A stretch of 64,000 nt of DNA from Cypionkella sinensis. GTDB taxonomy: Bacteria; Pseudomonadota; Alphaproteobacteria; Rhodobacterales; Rhodobacteraceae. This document shows positions 1 to 6,047 of this stretch, in pieces. Within the stretch, counting starts at the first letter, position 1. Every line of letters starts with the position of its first letter. The notes beneath the pieces are model-generated. The model ran no database searches, was not told the DNA's origin, and saw nothing but the letters and a program-made list of their open reading frames with translations. The stretch is taken from positions 1,364,001 through 1,428,000 of the forward strand of contig NZ_JBHRTO010000001.1 of assembly GCF_042646385.1 (NCBI RefSeq), written 5' to 3'. Both the position numbers and the translations under genes were made by a program.

Positions 1-72
1 GGTCAGCGCTGGCCCGAAAGTCTGGCTGAACATTCCGCCTGCACGGGTTTACCATTTCCACCGCATCTGAGT

Positions 73-101
73 GGGTATATTTCGGTATACCGGCGCATAC
101 C
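73..101. promoter_or_regulatory. palindromic operator-like region upstream of fumC
   Basis: The perfect 10-bp palindrome CGGTATACCG lies at 83-92. It is flanked by further half-sites, GGTAT at 73-77 and ATACC near 97-101, so three overlapping GGTAT/ATACC dyads occur within 30 bp, about 60-90 bp before the fumC start. This is the usual position for a regulator site or promoter. No regulator gene is adjacent, and the window begins too close upstream to see a divergent neighbour. The core GGTATACC recurs in front of the GntR gene near the right edge. Function is inferred from symmetry only. Confidence 0.4.
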
Positions 102-160
102 AATTGAATTCACGTGCTGTCCGCGCTATGCCGCAGCCATTCCATCCATGAGGCTTGCAC

Positions 161-1555
161 ATGTCCGCCACCCGCACCGAAACTGACAGCTTTGGCCCGC
201 TTGAAGTTCCCGCCGACAAATACTGGGGCGCACAGACCCAGCGCTCAATCCAGAATTTCCCGATCGGATGGGAGCGTCAGCCGATCGCCATCGTCCGCGC
301 TTTGGGCGTGATCAAAAAGGCCTGCGCTTTGGTCAATATCGCGCAGGGCGACATTGATGCGGCTTTGGGTGAAACCATTGCCAAAGCTGCGCAAGAGGTG
401 ATCGACGGCAAGTTTGATGATAACTTCCCGCTGGTGGTCTGGCAGACCGGGTCGGGCACGCAATCGAACATGAATGCCAATGAGGTAATCTCGAACCGCG
501 CGATTGAGATGCTGGGCGGCGTGAAGGGCAGCAAAAAGCCGGTGCATCCGAATGACCATGTCAACATGGGGCAGTCGTCGAATGACACTTTCCCCACCGC
601 GATGCATGTCGCGATCGGCATGGTGGCGCGCGATGTGCTGCTGCCGGGTCTGGAAAAGCTGCACGCGGCGCTGGATGCCAAGGCGGTTGAGTTCAAGGAT
701 ATCATCAAGATCGGCCGCACCCACACGCAGGATGCAACGCCGCTGACCTTGGGGCAGGAGTTTTCCGGCTATGCCAAGCAGGTGGAAAAAGGCATCGCGC
801 GGGTGAAGATGTGCCTGCCCGACATTTACGAACTGGCGCAGGGCGGCACCGCTGTCGGCACCGGGCTGAACACACGCGTCGGCTGGGATACTCGGGTCGC
901 CGCGGCGATTGCCGAGATCACCGACCTGCCTTTCGTTACCGCCCCGAACAAGTTTGAGGCTTTGGCCGCGCATGACGCGATGGTGATGTTCTCGGGGGCG
1001 CTGAAAACTGTGGCGGCCAGCCTGTTCAAGATTGCCAACGACCTGCGCTTGCTGGGCTCTGGCCCGCGTTCGGGTCTGGGCGAGTTGATCCTGCCGGAAA
1101 ACGAGCCGGGCTCGTCGATCATGCCGGGCAAGGTCAACCCGACACAGGCCGAGGCGCTGACCATGGTCTGCGCGCAGGTGATGGGCAATGACGCGGCGGT
1201 GGGCTTTGCCGGATCGCAGGGGCATTTCGAGTTGAACGTTTATAACCCGATGATGTCCTATAACGTGTTGCAAAGCATGCAGCTTCTGGGCGATGCGGCG
1301 GGGTCGTTCACCGATAACATGGTGGTGGGTACCCAAGCCAACACCGTGCGGATCGACAAGTTGATGAAGGAATCGCTGATGCTGGTCACGGCTTTGGCCC
1401 CGACCATCGGCTATGATGCCGCCACCAAGGTCGCCAAAACCGCGCATAAGAACGGCACAACCCTGCGCGAGGAAGCCATCGCTTTGGGCTATGTCGACGG
1501 CGAAACCTTTGACCGCGTGGTGCGGCCCGAAGACATGGTCGGGCCGAAAGGCTGA
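161..1555 (+). CDS. fumC: class II fumarate hydratase FumC
   Basis: This is a 464-residue class II (iron-free, homotetrameric) fumarase of the TCA cycle, interconverting fumarate and L-malate in the cytoplasm. It carries the fumarase/aspartase superfamily signature GSSIMPGKVNP (about residues 315-325), the substrate-binding GSGTQSNMN block near residue 100, and the GRTHTQDATP block near 185. Length is typical of the family. The ATG at 161 is preferred over an in-frame TTG six bases upstream because ATGAGG at 148-153 forms a Shine-Dalgarno at good spacing. Its stop codon overlaps the next gene's start (TGATG), so the downstream DUF4169 and ribbon-helix-helix genes are probably translationally coupled. 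An aspartase or argininosuccinate lyase is excluded by the FumC-specific motifs. Confidence 0.98.
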   Translation: MSATRTETDSFGPLEVPADKYWGAQTQRSIQNFPIGWERQPIAIVRALGVIKKACALVNIAQGDIDAALGETIAKAAQEVIDGKFDDNFPLVVWQTGSGTQSNMNANEVISNRAIEMLGGVKGSKKPVHPNDHVNMGQSSNDTFPTAMHVAIGMVARDVLLPGLEKLHAALDAKAVEFKDIIKIGRTHTQDATPLTLGQEFSGYAKQVEKGIARVKMCLPDIYELAQGGTAVGTGLNTRVGWDTRVAAAIAEITDLPFVTAPNKFEALAAHDAMVMFSGALKTVAASLFKIANDLRLLGSGPRSGLGELILPENEPGSSIMPGKVNPTQAEALTMVCAQVMGNDAAVGFAGSQGHFELNVYNPMMSYNVLQSMQLLGDAAGSFTDNMVVGTQANTVRIDKLMKESLMLVTALAPTIGYDAATKVAKTAHKNGTTLREEAIALGYVDGETFDRVVRPEDMVGPKG

Positions 1556-1743
1556 TGGCCGAAATCATCAACCTGCGCAGCGTGCGAAAGGCCAAAGACA
1601 AGGCCGATGCCCGCGCGCAGGCGGATGCCAATGCGGTGAAATTCGGTCGCCGCAAGGGGGATAAAGCCTTGGAGGCCGCGCAGCTTGAAAAAGCGAGGCG
1701 CGACCTTGACGGCCATGTGCTGCCGCCGAAAGAGCCGGAATGA
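1555..1743 (+). CDS. DUF4169 family small protein
   Basis: This is a 62-residue, highly charged protein rich in Lys, Arg, Ala and Glu, with no membrane segment or cysteine. The opening MAEIINLRSVRKAKDK and the downstream KFGRRKGDK block match the DUF4169 family, which in Rhodobacterales typically sits behind fumC. The start overlaps the fumC stop by one base and the end overlaps the next gene's start, so the three genes form one transcript. Composition suggests a helical, nucleic-acid- or protein-binding small protein, but no function is established. Family assignment is from remembered sequence pattern. Confidence 0.82.
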   Translation: MAEIINLRSVRKAKDKADARAQADANAVKFGRRKGDKALEAAQLEKARRDLDGHVLPPKEPE

Positions 1744-1958
1744 GCGGGCGGCCCGTGAAGCATTCGCTGACGCTGAAGGGCCATCGCACTTCGGTCTCCC
1801 TCGAGGCGGCGTTCTGGGATGCGTTTCGCAAGATTGCGGTGGCGCGCGGGCAGACTTTGAACGCCTTGGCTGCCGAAGTGGATGCCGGCCGCGAAAGCGA
1901 TGTCGGCCTTGCCTCGGCGATCCGGGTGTTTGTGCTGAAGCAGTTAACCGATTTTTAA
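1740..1958 (+). CDS. ribbon-helix-helix domain protein
   Basis: This 72-residue protein begins MSGRPVKHSLTLKGHRTSVSLE and continues with the two-helix pattern AFWDAFRKIAVARG...LNALAAEVD. That is the RHH_4-type ribbon-helix-helix fold, here associated with small DNA-binding or partner-binding proteins. The strand region RTSVSLE would form the antiparallel ribbon of a dimer. It overlaps the DUF4169 gene by 4 bases (ATGA), indicating translational coupling. Its DNA target is unknown; the dyads before fumC would be one candidate to test. Family call is confident; a regulatory role is inference. Confidence 0.85.
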   Translation: MSGRPVKHSLTLKGHRTSVSLEAAFWDAFRKIAVARGQTLNALAAEVDAGRESDVGLASAIRVFVLKQLTDF

Positions 1959-1965
1959 TCACGAT

Positions 1966-2211
1966 TTGGGACAGTGGCGGCATGAAACATGCTCTGCGTC
2001 CCCTGTTCCCGATGGCTGGTTGCGCCATCTGTTCGCCTCGCAAGCCGCGCTGGACGGCGGCGTGGTGCGCCGTCGGGTGCGGTATGTGGAACGCCATTTT
2101 GGCAGGCGGGCGTTTCTGGATGAAATGGCAAGGCGCGGCTTTCCAGTTGTCGAGAATGCCGGGCAATTCCTAGTGTTTTACAATACTGAACCGATCCGCC
2201 GGTTGGAATAG
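1966..2211 (+). CDS. conserved hypothetical protein (short, Rhodobacterales-type)
   Basis: This frame could encode up to 81 residues. The recognisable conserved part is WLRHLFASQAALDGGVVRRR (from about residue 18) followed by FLDEMARRGFPVVENAGQFLVFYN. Short proteins with this pattern occur widely in Rhodobacterales and are often labelled 'phosphoribosylanthranilate isomerase' by transfer; the sequence is far too short for a TrpF barrel and that label should not be used. The only upstream start in frame is the TTG at 1966 and no clear ribosome site precedes it, so the N-terminus is uncertain. The gene lies 7 bases after the RHH gene and ends just before a palindromic terminator. Confidence 0.65.
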   Translation: MGQWRHETCSASPVPDGWLRHLFASQAALDGGVVRRRVRYVERHFGRRAFLDEMARRGFPVVENAGQFLVFYNTEPIRRLE

Positions 2212-2214
2212 CGC

Positions 2215-2230
2215 ATTCTGCGCGCAGAAT
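2215..2230. terminator. palindrome between convergent genes
   Basis: A perfect 16-bp palindrome ATTCTGCGCGCAGAAT lies in the 43-bp gap between the plus-strand small gene ending at 2211 and the minus-strand P450 gene ending at 2255. As RNA it can form a hairpin on either strand. There is no long T-run, so termination efficiency is uncertain. The ATTCTGC/GCAGAAT form resembles the other TTTCTG...CAGAAA palindromes found between convergent genes at 17.3 and 20.2 kb. Confidence 0.45.
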
Positions 2231-2254
2231 TCGATGCTAGAGTTTGCGCAGACA

Positions 2255-3598
2255 CTAGGTTCGGCGGGTGATGCGCAGGTGGATGCCGTCCTTGGCGCGC
2301 ACTGTCAGATGTGCCACCGGCACTGGCAACGGGCCTGCCAGTTCAAAGCGAAACGCCCGCGCCAGCAGGGCCAGCAGCAGAACACCCTCAACCATCGCAA
2401 ACCCCGCCCCGGTGCAAACCCGTGGCCCTGCGGAAAACGGCATATAGGCATCGCGGGCGCAGACGCGGTTTTCCTCGGTTTGCCAACGGCTTGGATCAAA
2501 CTCATCCGGGCGATCCCAGATACGCTCGTGCCGCTGCAAATGCCAGGGGCTGAGCACAATCTGCGCACCGGGGGCGACAGCACGGCCTCGCAGATCTTCG
2601 GGGCAGGTGTTTTCGCGCACCATCATCGGCACGGGCGGATAAAGCCGCAGCACCTCACGGAACACATCGCGGGTGAAACGCAGCTTTGAGATCGCCGAAA
2701 ATTCCGGCGCATCGCCCAAAGTCTGCGCCTCGGCTGCGACCCTTTCCTGTGTTGCGGGATCCATCGCCAACATCAGCAAGGCCCATGACAGCGCCGAAGC
2801 GCTGGTCTCATGCCCGGCCAGAAAGAAGATCGCCACCTGATCCACCATTTCCACCGTCTCAAACCGCGCCCCGGTCAGCGGATCGGCGGTTGTCATGATC
2901 TTAGTTGCCAGATCGTCGGGTGCCGTGCCCGCCGCAATCTCTGCCGCGCGTGCCTCGGTCAGCCGGGTGATCAAGCTGCGAATGATCGCGGCAGAGCGCT
3001 TGGTGGCCCGCTTATGAAAGCGCGGCATCCATTTCGGCAGCGGCAAGAAAGCGGCAAGGTTCAGCAATGGTTGCGTGCGCTGATAGCGGCGGAACTCGGC
3101 AAAGACTTCCGCGGCCACCTCATGTTCAATCGGGATCGAGAACAGCGTGCGGAAAATGACATCCGCCGCGGCATGGCTCATTTCTTCTTCGACTTCCACT
3201 GTGCCAAGCGGCATCCGCGCGACCGCCGCCTGCCCTGCCGCAACCATTGCCGGAAAGGTATCGCGCAACCTCCCGCCCTCAAACGCCGGATCAATGATGC
3301 GGCGTTGGCGCTTCCAGACATCACCATTGGTGACGAAAACCGAATTGCCCAAGAGCGGGTTCAGCCCCTCTCGGATACGGTCGGATTTCGGGAAATCATC
3401 AGGGCGTTCCACCAGCACGCGGTTGACCAAAGCGGGATCGTTGCACAGATAGCTGCGGAAAAAGGGTGTGCGAAACGCCGCCATCCACGCGCGATACAGT
3501 CGCGCGGGCTGCGCCGAAAGGATATCGGCGCGAAACAGCCGCAGATATTGCAGCAATGAGACTTTATCCGCCCGTGGCTGGGGTTTGGGCGGGATCAT
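2255..3598 (-). CDS. cytochrome P450
   Basis: This 447-residue soluble cytochrome P450 monooxygenase has the I-helix oxygen-activation motif AGHETS, the K-helix E-x-x-R within FREVLRLYPP, and the heme-ligand loop FSAGPRVCTGAGFA whose Cys is the axial thiolate. No N-terminal membrane anchor is visible. Length is slightly above the common bacterial class I size. No ferredoxin or ferredoxin reductase is adjacent, so its electron donor must be encoded elsewhere. The start overlaps the stop of the upstream serine-hydrolase gene by four bases (ATGA), so the two are co-translated and may act on the same, probably hydrophobic, substrate. The substrate cannot be predicted from sequence. Confidence 0.95.
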   Translation of the reverse strand: MIPPKPQPRADKVSLLQYLRLFRADILSAQPARLYRAWMAAFRTPFFRSYLCNDPALVNRVLVERPDDFPKSDRIREGLNPLLGNSVFVTNGDVWKRQRRIIDPAFEGGRLRDTFPAMVAAGQAAVARMPLGTVEVEEEMSHAAADVIFRTLFSIPIEHEVAAEVFAEFRRYQRTQPLLNLAAFLPLPKWMPRFHKRATKRSAAIIRSLITRLTEARAAEIAAGTAPDDLATKIMTTADPLTGARFETVEMVDQVAIFFLAGHETSASALSWALLMLAMDPATQERVAAEAQTLGDAPEFSAISKLRFTRDVFREVLRLYPPVPMMVRENTCPEDLRGRAVAPGAQIVLSPWHLQRHERIWDRPDEFDPSRWQTEENRVCARDAYMPFSAGPRVCTGAGFAMVEGVLLLALLARAFRFELAGPLPVPVAHLTVRAKDGIHLRITRRT

Positions 3599-4815
3599 AC
3601 GACGTCTCGATAGCCCGACGCCGGCCGGGTGATGCGGCTTTTCGATGGCACGCGGGTGCGATATCGATCAGCCAAGGTCCGCGGCCCCGCGGTGATCTGA
3701 AAGTAGTCGTAATCACCGGGCCGATCAAACGCGCACAGATATTGGAAATGCAGGCGGAAAAACTTCCAACGCAGCTCTTTCCAGCGTTCGGGCGACAGGG
3801 TTTGCGTGAAAGCCGCCGAGATCACCAACGGCCAAAGCTTGTCTGGCGGGGCCACCCCTGTCACCGCCACCGGGTCGCATAATGCAAAGGCGCAGCCGTC
3901 GCCGGGGGCGGTCACATCGACCCAAACCAGCGCATCCTGTGCCGAGAGATATCGTAAGTCACCGCGCAACCGCTTGGCTTGTGGCAGGAACGACACCATC
4001 GGCACCACCTGCCCCAGCGTCAGTAAGGCCAAGCGCGCCGCATCCTTTGGCAGGCCTTCGCGCAGCAGATCGGCCAGAATAGACACCGCCAGATGCGCGC
4101 CCGAGGAATGGCCGACCACCAAAACCTCATCAAACCCCGCGGTCAGCGCGTTGCGGATCGACAGGCGAAACGCGGTCATGCGGGCTTCCAATTCGGGCGG
4201 GTTCGCCCCCCCGGCCTGCGCTGAATAGGCGTAGTCATGCATCAGGTAATAGGCAAAAACCTTGTTATCCCAGCGTTTGAAGGCGCGCAGCATTGCCCAG
4301 ACCACGCCAAGCCCTGCAGCCCAGCCCAAGGCCGGATGCACGAGGCTGACAACTTCGCCGATGCCCCAACCGGCAAGGCAGGCGATCAGCAGTTGCGTCA
4401 GCAGGAACACGATCGGATACAGTGCCGCAATCATCGGCCCCTTGCGCAAACCCGCCAGCCGGAACAACGCGCCAGAACCGATATAGGCATAGGCGGTGCG
4501 CATCAGTTGCAGATAGGTGGCGGCAATCCCGCGCGCCATCGAGGTTTTGACAATATCCGCCCAGACCAACACCTCGACATCCGCCTCGGTGACGGCACAG
4601 TCGATGCTGCCGGTGACATGCCAGCCATAAGGCCCGCCGGTCTTTTTTGGTTTCAGGTCAAGCTTATAGCCGGAAATGCGTGCCTGTTCCTGACCTTCCT
4701 TGCGATAAAGCTCACGGTACCGGCGTGGGTGAATCGGATCATAGCCGGGGATGTAGAACACCCGGCGGCGATGCACGCGCTGATCGGCATTATCACTCTG
4801 ACTGATCGGTTCCAT
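3595..4815 (-). CDS. membrane-associated alpha/beta-hydrolase-like protein
   Basis: This 406-residue protein has a nucleophile-elbow motif GHSSG at residues 235-239 (Ser237), preceded by the strand VLVV, typical of serine alpha/beta hydrolases. A YIPGYDP segment near residue 21 could provide the oxyanion region. Two hydrophobic stretches at about 129-150 and 160-177 look like a membrane hairpin inserted before the catalytic core. A GAGGCG ribosome site precedes the ATG at 4815. It overlaps the P450 gene by 4 bases. An esterase or lipase-like role is the reasonable guess; no specific substrate is supported. It resembles uncharacterised Rhodobacterales proteins of similar architecture. Confidence 0.72.
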   Translation of the reverse strand: MEPISQSDNADQRVHRRRVFYIPGYDPIHPRRYRELYRKEGQEQARISGYKLDLKPKKTGGPYGWHVTGSIDCAVTEADVEVLVWADIVKTSMARGIAATYLQLMRTAYAYIGSGALFRLAGLRKGPMIAALYPIVFLLTQLLIACLAGWGIGEVVSLVHPALGWAAGLGVVWAMLRAFKRWDNKVFAYYLMHDYAYSAQAGGANPPELEARMTAFRLSIRNALTAGFDEVLVVGHSSGAHLAVSILADLLREGLPKDAARLALLTLGQVVPMVSFLPQAKRLRGDLRYLSAQDALVWVDVTAPGDGCAFALCDPVAVTGVAPPDKLWPLVISAAFTQTLSPERWKELRWKFFRLHFQYLCAFDRPGDYDYFQITAGPRTLADRYRTRVPSKSRITRPASGYRDVV

Positions 4816-4877
4816 TACGCCTCTGTTCCGTTGCCAGCATCATGGCAGAGGAATTGGGCGATTCTAAGGGGAAGAAA

Positions 4878-5618
4878 TCAGCCCAAGGCCGCCAGGAACG
4901 GCATATTTTCTAACAGCCAGTAAGAGAATGAGGAAAAGCCGCCGGTCAGCATCAACAGGCCAATTGTCCACAACAGAAGGCCCATGATCTTTTCGATCCG
5001 CTCGGCATGGCGCTTCATAAAGCTGACAAACGGCTGAAGTCGGGCAAAGAATGCCGCCACCAGCAGAAATGGGATGCCCAAACCGGCGGCATAAACCGCA
5101 AGCAGCATCATGCCACGCTCGACATTACCTTCTTGCGCCGCAAGCGACAGGATCGCGCCCAGTTGTGGGCCGATGCAGGGTGTCCAGCCAAAGGCAAAGG
5201 CCAGCCCCAGAATGTAAGCGCCAAAGGCCGAACCACCGTGATCGCCCGCGTCCAGCCGCATCTCACGATCCAGAAAGCCGATGCGATAGATGCCCAGAAA
5301 ATGCGCGCCAAAGATCATCACCACCACGCCCGCCAGTGTGGCGAATGTGCTGGCATTACCGAGAAAGAACGCCCCAAAGGCCGAAGCCGCAAGCCCCAGC
5401 AGCAAGAACACCGTGGACAGCCCGAGCACGAAAAACAGCGCGGCCAGCAACGGTGAGCGTCCGGTTTTCATCTCGGCCACCGAAATGCCCGACATATAGG
5501 CCAGATATGGCGGCACAATCGGCAAAACGCAGGGACTGAGGAATGAGAGGATTCCCGCAACCAGCGCCACCAGCATGGCTGGGATTAGGCTTGCGTCAAA
5601 GATGTCGATGCCGAACAT
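4878..5618 (-). CDS. ccdA: cytochrome c biogenesis protein CcdA
   Basis: This 246-residue integral membrane protein has six predicted helices and the paired redox cysteines of the CcdA/DsbD-beta family: Cys30 in FLSPCVLP and Cys148 in GWTPCIGP. CcdA carries electrons from cytoplasmic thioredoxin across the inner membrane to periplasmic thiol oxidoreductases, keeping apocytochrome c heme-binding cysteines reduced. Both cysteine-proline motifs and the length match the short CcdA form, not full DsbD. GGAG precedes the ATG at 5618. The gene lies 62 bases before the hydrolase gene on the same strand, so it may head that transcript, which would put it with the heme-containing P450, though no functional link is proven. 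Confidence 0.94.
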   Translation of the reverse strand: MFGIDIFDASLIPAMLVALVAGILSFLSPCVLPIVPPYLAYMSGISVAEMKTGRSPLLAALFFVLGLSTVFLLLGLAASAFGAFFLGNASTFATLAGVVVMIFGAHFLGIYRIGFLDREMRLDAGDHGGSAFGAYILGLAFAFGWTPCIGPQLGAILSLAAQEGNVERGMMLLAVYAAGLGIPFLLVAAFFARLQPFVSFMKRHAERIEKIMGLLLWTIGLLMLTGGFSSFSYWLLENMPFLAALG

Positions 5619-5755
5619 GCGAACTCCGTTTTGACTGACCTAGCGCAGATGTCGGCAAAGGTCACGCGGCAGGGCCTCACGTCTGCGTGCGGCATTTTGG
5701 GCTGGCGTCAGCGCCTCCGGCGGGGATATTGGGGCGCAGAGGATGGGTGCAAGAC

Positions 5756-5986
5756 ATGGATTGGGATATCGAGGTCGATTGCCTGGGGCTGCTCTGCCCC
5801 TTGCCCGTGTTGCGCGCCCGCAAGCGGCTGTTGGCGATGACGGCGGGTCAGGTGCTGCGGGTGCTGGCCAGCGATGCGATGGCGGCGATTGATCTGCCGC
5901 ATTTCTGTGCCGAGGCGGGGCATGAATTTCTGGGCGCAAGCGAGATTGCGGGCGGCAGCGCCTATCTGATCCGGCGCGGCACCTGA
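5756..5986 (+). CDS. tusA: TusA/SirA-like sulfurtransferase
   Basis: A 76-residue protein of the TusA/SirA/YedF fold. The family signature CPxP is present as LLCPLPVLRARK (Cys14), whose cysteine carries persulfide sulfur in the family. It begins MDWDIEVDCLGL; this ATG is preferred over an ATG 69 bases upstream because family members start just before the first strand. It is transcribed away from ccdA and converges on rne, with a hairpin terminator between. It could be a tRNA 2-thiolation (TusA) protein or another sulfur-relay paralogue; no tusBCDE genes are nearby, so the symbol is tentative. Confidence 0.85.
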   Translation: MDWDIEVDCLGLLCPLPVLRARKRLLAMTAGQVLRVLASDAMAAIDLPHFCAEAGHEFLGASEIAGGSAYLIRRGT

Positions 5987-6002
5987 GCCGCCGCACATGC
6001 AA

Positions 6003-6028
6003 ACGGCGGCAGATTTCCCTGCCGCCGT
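6003..6028. terminator. bidirectional hairpin terminator between tusA-like gene and rne
   Basis: A perfect 10-bp stem, ACGGCGGCAG at 6003-6012 and CTGCCGCCGT at 6019-6028 with a six-base loop, lies between the plus-strand gene ending at 5986 and minus-strand rne ending at 6048. On the minus strand it is followed by GTTTG. It probably serves as a shared terminator for these convergent genes. Confidence 0.7.
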
Positions 6029-6047
6029 ATCACTTGGCGCGAACCTC

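Noticed and set aside
1..33. Possible 5' end of a minus-strand gene (ATG at 33, AGGCGGA upstream) running off the left edge
   Set aside because: Only 11 codons are visible; too short to support.
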